A stretch of 64,000 bases of DNA, taken from positions 17,707 through 81,706 of the forward strand of contig DGHQ01000047.1 in NCBI GenBank assembly GCA_002392915.1. The letters are read 5' to 3'. Under the pieces are notes generated by a model that was not told where the DNA came from, made no database searches, and worked only from the letters and a program-made list of their open reading frames with translations. Both the position numbers and the translations under genes were made by a program. This DNA comes from Bacteroidales bacterium UBA3844 (GTDB lineage: Bacteria; Bacteroidota; Bacteroidia; Bacteroidales; Paludibacteraceae). The stretch's first letter is position 1. Each line of letters begins with the position of its first letter. Of this stretch, positions 1 to 8,786 are shown piece after piece.

Positions 1-1594
1 GTAAGTGTCCGTAAGTGCCACCGAAGCCTACGATCAAAAGATCAGCATCATCCTTGTCGCCCTCTACCTCTACATCTGGAACTTGGATCTTATCGATCTT
101 GCTCTGACGTAGACGGCACATCAAATCGTGGTTCTCTGGATTTGTTGAGATAGCACCTGTCTTGCTGTCCTTCTCAAGACCACCAAGGATGTGTGCGAAT
201 CCCTCACGACCTGGGACAGCCCAGTATCTTACGTCTCTCTCATCTCTCATGTATGGAGTCCATGTTCCCTTCATTGATTCAGGAACGTATGGAGGGTTGA
301 TTGCTGGATACTCAGCAAGGTTTGGAAGCTTGAATGCCTCTGAACCGTTTGCGATATATGCGTCACTCATGAATACGACTGGAGTCATGTGCTCAAGAGC
401 AATCTTACATGCAGCGTATGCTGATTCGAAACAGTCTGCTGGGCTTGTAGCAGCGATGACTGGCATTGGAGTCTCTCCATTACGTCCGAACAAACACTGT
501 AGAAGGTCTGTCTGCTCCGACTTTGTTGGAAGACCTGTTGCAGGACCTCCACGCTGTACGTCGATTACTACCAATGGAAGCTCCATGATGACAGCAAGGT
601 TCATAGCCTCACTCTTCAAACAGATACCAGGACCTGATGTTGAAGTCACTCCTAGAGCACCTGCGAATGAAGCACCAAGAGCTGATGCACATCCTGCGAT
701 CTCATCCTCACACTGAACTGTTGTCACACCAAGAGACTTGTGCTTTGAAAGTTCGTGAAGAACATCTGTTGCTGGAGTGATAGGGTAAGAACCAAGGTAT
801 AGGCGAAGACCTGCCTTCTCTGCTGCAGCGATAAGACCGTATGCAGTTGCCTTGTTTCCGTTGATGTCCATGTAGCGCCCCTTCTTTGCAGGAGTCTGCT
901 TTGACACTACATTATATGTATGGCTTACTGATGCATGTGTGTTGGCACCGAAGTCGTAACCTGCGTGGATAACCTTGATGTTGTTCTCCGCAATAGCTGG
1001 CTTCTTAGCGAATTTTTCGCGAAGGAACTTCTCTGCGATAGATAGATCACGGTTGAAGATGTAGCAAACAAGACCAAGAGCAAGCATATTTCTACACTTA
1101 AGCATAGCCTTTGGATCCATACCTGAATCAGCAAGCACATCCTTTACCATTGATGTCACAGGAACCTCGATCACATCCTGCTTGATGCCCATCTCCGCAA
1201 TTGCTCCAGCTGCGTCTGTTGCCTCAAACTGAGCTTTCTCTAGATCCGCTTTCTTGAAGCTGTCGACGTCGATGATGATAGATGATGTTGGCTTACAGAA
1301 CTTATACTGAGTCTTTAGGGCTGCAGGGTTCATTGCTACCAAAACATCACACTTGTCTCCAGGAGTGAAGGCCTTATCTGCTGCGATACTTACCTGGAAT
1401 CCAGATACACCAGTCAAAGAACCCTGTGGGGCACGAATATCTGCTGGGTAGTCAGGGAATGTACAAATACCATTACCTACAGTGGCCGAGATAGTGGAAA
1501 AAATATTTCCAGCAAGCTGCATTCCGTCTCCGGAGTCGCCTGAGAATCGAACCACCACTTGATCCAATTCTTCTACTTTCAAGTTGTCTGCCAT
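1..1594 (-). CDS. korA: 2-oxoglutarate:ferredoxin oxidoreductase alpha subunit (2-oxoacid:acceptor oxidoreductase), partial
   Basis: The reading frame is open from the ATG at 1594 to the window edge, giving 531 codons without a stop. Usual family length is about 610 residues, so the C-terminus and probably korB lie beyond position 1. The protein starts MADNLKVEELD and has an N-terminal gamma-type domain (GDSGDGMQLAG, then FPDYPADIRAPQGS) followed by the PFOR alpha domain (YPITPATDVLHEL, TSTSGPGICLKSEAMN). This fused gamma-alpha architecture is typical of Bacteroidales KorA. The complex oxidatively decarboxylates 2-oxoglutarate to succinyl-CoA in the cytoplasm, with ferredoxin as electron acceptor. 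Substrate is inferred from family resemblance; another 2-oxoacid is possible. Confidence 0.88.
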   Translation of the reverse strand, partial: MADNLKVEELDQVVVRFSGDSGDGMQLAGNIFSTISATVGNGICTFPDYPADIRAPQGSLTGVSGFQVSIAADKAFTPGDKCDVLVAMNPAALKTQYKFCKPTSSIIIDVDSFKKADLEKAQFEATDAAGAIAEMGIKQDVIEVPVTSMVKDVLADSGMDPKAMLKCRNMLALGLVCYIFNRDLSIAEKFLREKFAKKPAIAENNIKVIHAGYDFGANTHASVSHTYNVVSKQTPAKKGRYMDINGNKATAYGLIAAAEKAGLRLYLGSYPITPATDVLHELSKHKSLGVTTVQCEDEIAGCASALGASFAGALGVTSTSGPGICLKSEAMNLAVIMELPLVVIDVQRGGPATGLPTKSEQTDLLQCLFGRNGETPMPVIAATSPADCFESAYAACKIALEHMTPVVFMSDAYIANGSEAFKLPNLAEYPAINPPYVPESMKGTWTPYMRDERDVRYWAVPGREGFAHILGGLEKDSKTGAISTNPENHDLMCRLRQSKIDKIQVPDVEVEGDKDDADLLIVGFGGTYGHL

Positions 1595-1949
1595 ATTTTT
1601 AGTTACTTTATTTTTTTCAAATTTCTACCTTCAGCGTGCAAAGTTAGTCAAAATGTAAGCAATTCAAAAATATTATGAATATTATTTCAGTTTAATGCAC
1701 CCCAATATCCTCATTTTGGCATATTTATGCGAACAATAGACTTCCTTTTGGCAAATTAGTCATAAAACTTTGTCAAATAATAGGCAATAATCGGTCGTTA
1801 GAGGTGCGACGGCATTGTCCTCCACTGTTTATACCGCTTTACTGCATAAAGAATCTTTTTCATTATTAACATCGTTCTTTTTCACGTTTCAGTTTTTATT
1901 CTTATTTTTGTTGAAACAAAGAATCGTGAACTTTCAAAAATAAAATCAG
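1595..1949. other. Intergenic region between divergent genes
   Basis: About 355 bp separate korA (minus) from the secreted protein at 1950 (plus). It is AT-rich and holds no convincing ORF. A plus-strand -7 element TATTTTTG lies at 1903-1910. I see no RNA gene or repeat here. Confidence 0.6.
1903..1910 (+). promoter_or_regulatory. Bacteroidota -7 promoter element for the gene at 1950
   Basis: TATTTTTG matches the TAnnTTTG consensus of the Bacteroidota primary sigma factor and sits 39 bp before the ATG. No clear -33 TTTG is visible at the usual spacing. Confidence 0.5.
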
Positions 1950-3602
1950 ATGAAAAAAATAAAGACAGCGATTGTAGCGCTTTCATATATGTTCTGCGCA
2001 GTCGTTTCCAATGCGCAAGAGCAGCAACTGACACTAAAATGCGAACAGATCGGAGAAATCAAAGGCGAACAGAAATTTTCCGCTGAAGATGGCTGGCTAA
2101 TGCTGACTACAGACATTTACCTCCTTAACCCCGAAGCTTTCAAAGGTCAGCTTGAGACAATTTACACTAGCCGTAAGGAAAAAGACAAAATCAAAAACGT
2201 TTTCATCTCCGGCCAAATGACAAGCACTACCGTCGCTCAGGATGTGAGATATCCTCTCTATAATCTGACGGTGGAGCTAGTAAACAAAGAGTTGTCTGTC
2301 AACAAGGCAAACACTCAGGGCAAAATCCGAATCGCAGACAATATCCCGCTAAACGCATTCGGCACCAACCCTGTGGAGATGAAATTCTACGCTGAGGCTA
2401 TAAATGTGGAGCAACCACAGCGTATCACTGATTTCGTGTGCCGCCAGCTTTCCAACGTCGGCAAGGTCAACAACGACTACTCGGCTATGAACAAAGTGTC
2501 GGAGGAGTATGGCAAACTTCTTGAAAGCAAGACCAAAGAGCGTCAGTATGTGTTCAATTCCACAGTTTCGCTTTTCAACGAACTTGACGTCGACCGCAAA
2601 GTCTACTCAATCTGCCTATACCAGTTTGCCCCAAGCAATCAGGACATCGAACGTAATTTCTCTAACGCGGCTTTGAAGAAATGCGTCGACGACAATGCGA
2701 ACATCGACTACGCCACTATCAGAAAGAATGTCGCTAACAAGACTGCCCCTATCATCGTGGCTGTCAACTATAAGAGCAGCCACAAACCAAGTGTGCGCAA
2801 GCCTAACCAGATCAACGACTCTTACGTCGATGACAGAATCGTGAAGACACGTAACCTGCATGCAGCACATCTTATCAGCGACGACGTCTTCACTCAGGAA
2901 GATGATCTGAATGAGCTTTTGAAAGAATACCTTGCTTTAGACAAGGAAGTGAAGCGCTACAAGGAAAACAAGGCAAAAGGAATGACAAACATCAATCCTT
3001 CCGCTATCATCTACAACTACTCCGAGCTGCTCAACACAATCATGATGAAAAACCTGAAGAAAGAGTTCCTTTATGAAAACAGATTCAAGTCTCACTACAA
3101 CGATGTGCAGGCAGCAGCCAAAAACAATCTGAAAGATGGCAAAGAGCTCGACAGAATCGAAAAACTCGTCTATGTGATGGTGATGGAGAAAGACGCGGAC
3201 ACAATCTCGTCGACAGAGAAGATAATCGCCAACTTCAACGCCATCAACAGTGCTGAGGCATTGGTGGAAGACACAAAGTGGGAGACTAACGTGTCCGACC
3301 TGAAAGACCGCTACGAGGAGGCATATTTCGACAAAGTGTTCAAAGGCAAGTGTGAGAAACTGCTTGAGGGTGATCCAAAAGAGAAGGAGCCAATCGCAGA
3401 GCAGATCAAGAAAGAGATCGAGGCATCCAACTGCAAGGCTTGTTTCTTCCAGGCAGAAGAATACTACTTCGAGCCACTTCAAGACAAAATCAACGTGCTG
3501 AAAGCTGAAGAGGCTGAGAAAGCAGCAGCTGAGGCGGCGGCGGCAGCCAAAGCAGCCAAACTTGCAAAGAAGAAGGCGATGATGAAGAAAAAGAAGAAAT
3601 AA
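1950..3602 (+). CDS. Secreted protein of unknown function with Lys/Ala-rich coiled-coil tail
   Basis: 550 residues. A Sec signal peptide is evident (MKKIKTAIVALSYMFCAVVSNAQ, cleavage after about residue 22), so the mature protein is periplasmic or outer-membrane associated. The body has no motif I recognise. From about residue 500 the sequence becomes strongly helical and charged (KAEEAEKAAAEAAAAAKAAK) and ends in a run of lysines (KKKAMMKKKKK), which could contact RNA, nucleoid or anionic envelope polymers. It has its own promoter element at 1903 and a possible hairpin terminator at 3617-3648, so it is probably monocistronic. I cannot assign a function. Confidence 0.8.
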   Translation: MKKIKTAIVALSYMFCAVVSNAQEQQLTLKCEQIGEIKGEQKFSAEDGWLMLTTDIYLLNPEAFKGQLETIYTSRKEKDKIKNVFISGQMTSTTVAQDVRYPLYNLTVELVNKELSVNKANTQGKIRIADNIPLNAFGTNPVEMKFYAEAINVEQPQRITDFVCRQLSNVGKVNNDYSAMNKVSEEYGKLLESKTKERQYVFNSTVSLFNELDVDRKVYSICLYQFAPSNQDIERNFSNAALKKCVDDNANIDYATIRKNVANKTAPIIVAVNYKSSHKPSVRKPNQINDSYVDDRIVKTRNLHAAHLISDDVFTQEDDLNELLKEYLALDKEVKRYKENKAKGMTNINPSAIIYNYSELLNTIMMKNLKKEFLYENRFKSHYNDVQAAAKNNLKDGKELDRIEKLVYVMVMEKDADTISSTEKIIANFNAINSAEALVEDTKWETNVSDLKDRYEEAYFDKVFKGKCEKLLEGDPKEKEPIAEQIKKEIEASNCKACFFQAEEYYFEPLQDKINVLKAEEAEKAAAEAAAAAKAAKLAKKKAMMKKKKK

Positions 3603-3616
3603 AGATTTAAGAATAA

Positions 3617-3648
3617 TGGCATGGGATTTCGTCAGATTCCATGCCATA
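3617..3648 (+). terminator. Hairpin after the gene at 1950
   Basis: ATGGCATGG (3617-3625) pairs with CCATGCCAT (3640-3648). The following tract is only weakly T-rich, so termination is plausible but not certain. Confidence 0.4.
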
Positions 3649-3690
3649 TCTTATTAAAAAGTCCTCAGACTCTAGAAAAATGTGACCACA

Positions 3691-4218
3691 ATGGAAGATT
3701 TAATAATTTGGGGATTAATAACATTCATATTCTATTGTTTTGACTGCTATGTAGTCAAAAGGAATATGAGACCAGACACCACCCAAAAAGAATTGATTAC
3801 TCTTTTTGCAGGCATATTGGGAGGAGGCATACTAATTATTCTAATGATGTACTATGCATACATAAATTTGAATTTTTTTTCATGGTATATCTCACCTGTT
3901 GCTCTAATCCCACTTTTTTTTTGTTCTATTATGGCAGTTAGCCGTATTAAAACCAGGGGCAGGTCACAAAATACTAAGTTCATACTTACTAATCATAACA
4001 TATGTGTTATTTCTGATAGTCGGAATAATAGCAGGTCCGACAATATCAGGAATCTCCCTATATCATGGATGATTATTCAAGCAATGGAACGCTCCACTAT
4101 CAACGACCTTGAAATCCGTTTTCTGCTCAGTCAGAATCTGACATCAGACACAGAAGATCGCGAGGTCATCATCAAAGGCATCGAGCAAAGCTATTGGTAT
4201 GAGGGGTATGAAAAGTAA
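3691..4218 (+). CDS. Small membrane protein of unknown function
   Basis: 175 residues from the ATG at 3691; a GTG at 3682 in the same frame is the alternative. Three hydrophobic segments lie in the first 90 residues (IIWGLITFIFYCFDCYVV; ELITLFAGILGGGILIILMM; SPVALIPLFFCSIMAV), followed by a soluble C-terminal half. The last 45 codons look less AT-rich than the membrane part, as if the gene were a mosaic. It stands at the left edge of the accessory block with the methyltransferase, restriction enzyme and Kiwa genes, but nothing shows that it belongs to any of those systems. Family not recognised. Confidence 0.6.
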   Translation: MEDLIIWGLITFIFYCFDCYVVKRNMRPDTTQKELITLFAGILGGGILIILMMYYAYINLNFFSWYISPVALIPLFFCSIMAVSRIKTRGRSQNTKFILTNHNICVISDSRNNSRSDNIRNLPISWMIIQAMERSTINDLEIRFLLSQNLTSDTEDREVIIKGIEQSYWYEGYEK

Positions 4219-4344
4219 AAGAATAAAAGCCACAAAATTCTAAGTAGATGTAATTCTATAATACAAAAAAGATATTCACAGTATATCACATTATAAAGTC
4301 TATTTAGACACCTGTATTTTTTTCTTATTTTCAAGGAGTTTTTG

Positions 4345-4352
4345 TATTTTTG
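4345..4352 (+). promoter_or_regulatory. -7 promoter element upstream of the methyltransferase
   Basis: TATTTTTG matches TAnnTTTG. The predicted leader to the ATG at 4480 is about 120 nt. No good -33 element is visible. Confidence 0.4.
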
Positions 4353-4479
4353 TATGATTTAGACAATAGTGCTTTTTTTCGGTAAAAGCTTCTTGAATAA
4401 AGGAAAGAGGATTTTAAGATAAAAAAGAATAAGTTGTTTGCTAGATTCATCATAGAATTGAATAGTAGCTTTGAGTAAA

Positions 4480-5661
4480 ATGAAAAATAAATTTAATATA
4501 ACAACAAACGACGATTCCGCAATTATCACTCATTATCTTCAAAATAGAGATAGCGATTTCGCCTTTCCATTTGAACAAGACGCTTTGCAATTGTTGAACG
4601 AAGAAACATTTGACAAAAACATTTGCATTGTAGCAGAACCAATAGTTCCTTACGGATTATTCCCTGAATTGCTTTCTGTACCCTTTCCTGCTCCTGAAAA
4701 TCCTAAATTCACATTTATAGATTTGTTTGCTGGAATCGGAGGATTCAGAATCGCCATGCAAAACATTGGTGGAAAATGCGTTTATTCATCCGAATGGGAT
4801 TCTCAAGCGCAAAAAACATATTTGGCAAATTACGGAGAAGTCCCATTTGGAGATATTACCAAAGAATCAACAAAGCAATATATCCCAAATGATTTTGATG
4901 TGCTTTGTGCAGGATTTCCTTGCCAAGCATTTTCTATCGCTGGTTATCAAAAAGGATTTGAAGACACAAGAGGAACCTTGTTCTTCGATGTTGCAGAAAT
5001 AATTAAAAGGAAACGCCCCAAAGCCGTTTTTCTTGAAAATGTTAAAAATCTATATACCCATGATAAAGGAAATACATTTTCAACAATAAAAAGGACTCTC
5101 GAAGAATTAGGATATGTTGTATTTCACAAAGTGATGAATGCTATGGAATACGCAAACATTCCACAAAACAGAGAGCGTATCTTTATAGTATGCTTTAACA
5201 AAGAAAAAATTGCCAACTATAATGATTTTGTCTTTCCAGAAAAAGAAACATTGGTAAAAAACATACATGATTGTATTGATTATAGCAATATGGACAAAAA
5301 GCTTTTTTATGGAGATAGCATGGGTCATATCGCAGAGTTACGAGCAGGTGTTGTTTCCAAAGATACGGTATATCAATGGAGACGACAATATGTTCGAGAA
5401 AACAAGAGCAAGGTTTGTCCTACATTAACCGCTAACATGGGAACTGGAGGTCATAATGTACCAATAATATTAACAGATAATGGAATACGCAAGTTGTCCC
5501 CACGTGAATGTTTGAATTTCCAGGGATATCCAAAAGAATTCGTATTTCCTACAAACATTGCAAATTCAGCAAAATATAAACAGGCCGGAAATTCAGTAGT
5601 TGTGCCACTTATTCAAAAAGTATGCAAACAAATAACATCAGTAATCTTAAAGAATTCCTAA
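4480..5661 (+). CDS. Type II DNA (cytosine-5) methyltransferase
   Basis: 393 residues from the ATG at 4480; a TTG three codons upstream is possible. The enzyme methylates C5 of cytosine in a specific site using S-adenosylmethionine. The ordered m5C motifs are all present: motif I FIDLFAGIGGF (about residue 79), motif IV GFPCQAFSIAG with the catalytic Cys at about 148, motif VI ENV (about 186), motif VIII QNRERIF (about 229), and motif X GNSVVVPLI near the C-terminus. An N-terminal extension of about 75 residues precedes motif I. The gene overlaps the restriction endonuclease by 40 bp, so the two form one type II restriction-modification operon that protects the host genome. The target sequence cannot be read from the protein. 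Confidence 0.93.
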   Translation: MKNKFNITTNDDSAIITHYLQNRDSDFAFPFEQDALQLLNEETFDKNICIVAEPIVPYGLFPELLSVPFPAPENPKFTFIDLFAGIGGFRIAMQNIGGKCVYSSEWDSQAQKTYLANYGEVPFGDITKESTKQYIPNDFDVLCAGFPCQAFSIAGYQKGFEDTRGTLFFDVAEIIKRKRPKAVFLENVKNLYTHDKGNTFSTIKRTLEELGYVVFHKVMNAMEYANIPQNRERIFIVCFNKEKIANYNDFVFPEKETLVKNIHDCIDYSNMDKKLFYGDSMGHIAELRAGVVSKDTVYQWRRQYVRENKSKVCPTLTANMGTGGHNVPIILTDNGIRKLSPRECLNFQGYPKEFVFPTNIANSAKYKQAGNSVVVPLIQKVCKQITSVILKNS

Positions 5662-6809
5662 ACTGCTGGACTTCTTACGAAAAATATTTTGATATGTTGA
5701 AGCTAATGGCTCAACTAAGTCGATTGTTTTCAGAAAGTGATATACCATACTTGGATTATCGTCTGACAGAAAATCTATTTTGTCGTTATTTCAAAGCTTA
5801 TAACGACGCTCGTTCCTGCACTGCTTATGATGCCAGATTCTCTAATGTCGGCATAGGAATCAAAACATTCATCTTGAAGAAGAATCAATCTATAGAAAAG
5901 ATTGCTGAATTTAATAAGCTCAAAAAAACGCTAAATGGTTTGCATGGCATTGATTTGGCAAAACAACTCGGACAATACCGTAACGACAGAATGCGTTTCG
6001 CTAATGACCAGTACGGTGTGAATGAAACCCAATATCACATTGTTGGAAGGACTGATGGTTTGCTGAGAATATTTAACACTCCATATGATGAGGTGGACAT
6101 AGAACATATTCATCTTATTTCAGACGATGAGACATCATGCAAATTCGACGATGAGAAAAATGAATTCTCTTTCAATAAGAGCAAAAGTGTTCTAATGAAA
6201 CGATTCTATGTGCCAAAGACTTGCATGGATGTAAAAGTTGACATCATAGAAGATCCTCTTGCTTTGCTTGAATCCTTTTTCATGACAAAAAAAGATGTAA
6301 TTGAAGATTCAAAGGCAAGAATTAAAGGTATAGATTATGTAATTCTACCACTTTATTCTGTCAAAAGTGGAATTAAATATGTGCCAGAAAAATCTGGTCT
6401 TAACCAATTTAATGCAGGTGGACGCAAACGAAACCCTTTAGAGGTTTATGTGCCTGTGCCAATTGCCATACATAAAAGCTATCCTAATTTCTTTCCGAAT
6501 AGAGATACTCCTTTTGCCCTTGAAATGCCAGACAAAACCATTCTTAGCGCAAAGATTTGTCAAGACAACGGAAAAGCCTTAATGACCAATCCTAATAAAG
6601 ATTTAGGAGAGTGGCTATTAAGAAAAATCCTTCATAAAAAAGATTTCGAATTGGTGACCATCGACGATTTGGACCGTCTTGGATTTGATAGCATTTGCAT
6701 AGAAAATCTTCATCAAAACACAGAAAATGGAGAATCTCTTTATCGTATATCATTCTCTAATACAGAAGTAAGTTACGAAAACTTTTTAGATGATTCCTCT
6801 CTATTATAA
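5622..6809 (+). CDS. Type II restriction endonuclease with NgoFVII-like B3 DNA-binding domain
   Basis: 395 residues; the ATG at 5622 lies inside the methyltransferase gene, implying translational coupling. The C-terminal part (about 245-370) resembles the B3-like DNA-recognition domain of NgoFVII/EcoRII-type enzymes: a Leu-Pro-Leu-Tyr strand, then SGLNQF, RNPLEVYVPVP, FFPNRDTPFALEMPD and a DNGKALMTNP segment. The N-terminal part lacks an HKD motif as seen in PLD-type NgoFVII/BfiI nucleases. Instead it shows Glu50, Asp70 and GIGIK (Lys81), compatible with a PD-(D/E)XK nuclease core. The job inferred is cleavage of unmethylated foreign DNA at the site protected by the adjacent methyltransferase. 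Nuclease role rests on domain resemblance plus context; catalytic residues are an inference. Confidence 0.75.
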   Translation: MQTNNISNLKEFLNCWTSYEKYFDMLKLMAQLSRLFSESDIPYLDYRLTENLFCRYFKAYNDARSCTAYDARFSNVGIGIKTFILKKNQSIEKIAEFNKLKKTLNGLHGIDLAKQLGQYRNDRMRFANDQYGVNETQYHIVGRTDGLLRIFNTPYDEVDIEHIHLISDDETSCKFDDEKNEFSFNKSKSVLMKRFYVPKTCMDVKVDIIEDPLALLESFFMTKKDVIEDSKARIKGIDYVILPLYSVKSGIKYVPEKSGLNQFNAGGRKRNPLEVYVPVPIAIHKSYPNFFPNRDTPFALEMPDKTILSAKICQDNGKALMTNPNKDLGEWLLRKILHKKDFELVTIDDLDRLGFDSICIENLHQNTENGESLYRISFSNTEVSYENFLDDSSLL

Positions 6810-6964
6810 CTATCGTTAAAAGATTAGACTTATTTTCTCCCTATGTCCAAATCTCATGTATAAAAGAGGATTAATTAAAGTATAAAGTTTGCCAATTGAC
6901 ATAAAAAATGCAATTACAACAAAAATAAACTTATAAAGCATTGTTAAAACAAATTGATAGCAAT

Positions 6965-7594
6965 ATGAACTCGACTAAAGCATATACAAGAATTAATAGC
7001 TGGATCGGTTTGGCACCAACAGTGTTATTCTTGACCTCATATGTGCCTTTATTTGTTTTAATTATCATACGACAAACTCATTCTAACTTTGATTATCTAT
7101 CATGGGGTGGAATAAATTCAGATTCATTTGTTTGTATGATAAAACATTTCGGAATGTCAATCATATGCTTTGTCATGACAATATTTGGGTTAATTGGAAC
7201 TTGGCTCGTTTTCAAGAATCTCAATAAAAGAGTTGAAAATGGATACACTTTTAAGATTGAAGAGATATCCAGTATGAATGATGAGCCATTGATTTATATT
7301 GCAACATACATTATTCCATTATTAGCTGTAGACTATAATAGTCCAATAGATTGCCTCTCAATTATATGTATATTTCTAATTATTTATATTTTATATATCC
7401 ATTCTAAACTAATTCTTGTTAATCCTATTTTAAGTCTCAAATACTCTATTTATACGGTTAGATACAAAGATGGAAACATTCCTCGTCAAGGAATACTAAT
7501 TTCATATGATAATGATATCTTAGAATATGACAAAGTGAAAATTTATAATGTAGGACACCAACTATTTTACGGATATAAAAAAAGAAACATATGA
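6965..7594 (+). CDS. kwaA: Kiwa anti-phage system membrane protein KwaA-like
   Basis: 209 residues from the ATG at 6965 (an in-frame TTG at 6941 is less likely). Four hydrophobic segments are visible at about residues 14-35, 62-83, 109-123 and 129-146, followed by a soluble tail of about 60 residues. Size, four-pass topology and position directly before a DUF4868 (KwaB) gene, whose ATG overlaps this gene by 4 bp, fit KwaA. In characterised Kiwa systems KwaA is the inner-membrane partner that responds to phage attack at the envelope and works with the DNA-binding KwaB. The assignment depends heavily on the neighbour, since KwaA sequences diverge strongly. Confidence 0.7.
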   Translation: MNSTKAYTRINSWIGLAPTVLFLTSYVPLFVLIIIRQTHSNFDYLSWGGINSDSFVCMIKHFGMSIICFVMTIFGLIGTWLVFKNLNKRVENGYTFKIEEISSMNDEPLIYIATYIIPLLAVDYNSPIDCLSIICIFLIIYILYIHSKLILVNPILSLKYSIYTVRYKDGNIPRQGILISYDNDILEYDKVKIYNVGHQLFYGYKKRNI

Positions 7595-8592
7595 ATATAA
7601 CAGAATTACAAGAAAGAATCCAAATCACAAAAAAAGAAGATGTAAAACTCTATTTTGTAACGAGATTGATTAAACCTGAAGTTTCAAAGAGAACTCCAGC
7701 TAAAGATAAGTACATGTTTAATGTACTTCAGATAGATTGCGATGATGAGGTACGTTCATACCTATACGATGCTTCTGTTCGTCAGTTGAACAAAACAATC
7801 CAGAAGAACTATGAGATGTTGGATTATGATATTTTGACAGATGAGACAGAACATTTGTTTACATACAACATCCAGAATAAAGTTTTTTCATTCAACGATG
7901 TGGTAACAAACAAATTACTTAAGACTGCTCCAAAGGTTACAAGCATTGCTAATATAACTAAGACAGAAGATTTATGGGCTTATTGCGTTGAATTCTTTAA
8001 TAATGAAACAGAAGAAAGAATATTCACATTTCGAAAAATACTTCCAAGCAAAGTCGGGGTTGATGAGAATGCAAAAAATTGGGTTAGAGCGATGTTTAGT
8101 CCTAAAAGTCAACAACTGACTTTATTGAAAGAGGAAACTGTAAATCTTGATGAACAGATTGACTGCATATATCATCAAGAAACTTTCTACGTTATAAAGA
8201 AAGCTAATTTCGAACAGATAGTCGGACTTCAAGAAGAATATAAAGAAAAGGCACTTGAGGTTGCGGATAACATGATAAATAGTGGTAATTTTCTCGGTGG
8301 AGACAAATTAAAAGAACTTATTGAGAAAAAGCCATCAATTCATAAAAAACTCATTAAGGTGGAAAAGTTGGGAGAATACAAAAAACTATCATCTAAAACC
8401 ATAAATACAATGAAAAGAATACTAAAGAAATACGGAGAGACGTTACCGATTATTAATGATAAGCTTTCTATAGAAAATGAAGAATACATAGATGCTATAC
8501 TAAAAGCACTGGGAGACTATTACAAAAAAGGAGAAATATCAGGAAAACCATATGGCACATTTGCAGGCAAAGAACTCAAACCTATTAATTAG
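7591..8592 (+). CDS. kwaB: Kiwa anti-phage protein KwaB (DUF4868)
   Basis: 333 residues, close to the length of known KwaB proteins. The DUF4868 signature is recognisable in the middle: an acidic strand NLDEQIDCIYHQETFYVIKK followed by NFEQIVGLQEEYKEKA, then a helical region. KwaB is the cytoplasmic DNA-associated effector partner of KwaA in the two-gene Kiwa defence system, which limits phage replication after injection. The ATG lies in the last codons of kwaA (4-bp overlap), so the genes are co-translated. The pair lies 155 bp downstream of a restriction-modification operon, in an AT-rich defence cluster. KwaB identity is fairly secure; the mechanism in this organism is inferred. Confidence 0.8.
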   Translation: MNITELQERIQITKKEDVKLYFVTRLIKPEVSKRTPAKDKYMFNVLQIDCDDEVRSYLYDASVRQLNKTIQKNYEMLDYDILTDETEHLFTYNIQNKVFSFNDVVTNKLLKTAPKVTSIANITKTEDLWAYCVEFFNNETEERIFTFRKILPSKVGVDENAKNWVRAMFSPKSQQLTLLKEETVNLDEQIDCIYHQETFYVIKKANFEQIVGLQEEYKEKALEVADNMINSGNFLGGDKLKELIEKKPSIHKKLIKVEKLGEYKKLSSKTINTMKRILKKYGETLPIINDKLSIENEEYIDAILKALGDYYKKGEISGKPYGTFAGKELKPIN

Positions 8593-8786
8593 TCGCAATG
8601 TTGAAGAAAAATCCAATTGAAAAGCTAATATCAGACGATTTTGCCCCATTCCTCCTATGATTCACATATTCGTAGAACAAAAAAAATTAGTTTGAACTTG
8701 TCTTTTCATAAAGCTTAAATTAGCACAATGAAAAAAAATAAGAAATAGCACAGCTGAATTCTTGATATTCCAGATAGAAGGAAAAT

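Noticed and set aside
162..716. 184-codon plus-strand ORF
   Set aside because: It lies wholly inside korA on the opposite strand, whose protein sequence is unmistakable; the ORF has no family resemblance.
2937..3647. 236-codon minus-strand ORF
   Set aside because: Antisense shadow of the secreted protein gene at 1950-3602; its Cys/Leu-rich composition is typical of a reverse-strand artefact.
5622..6809. Transcription factor instead of endonuclease, because of the B3-like domain
   Set aside because: B3-like domains of this type occur in restriction enzymes, and the gene overlaps a cognate m5C methyltransferase; a nuclease-compatible N-terminus is present.
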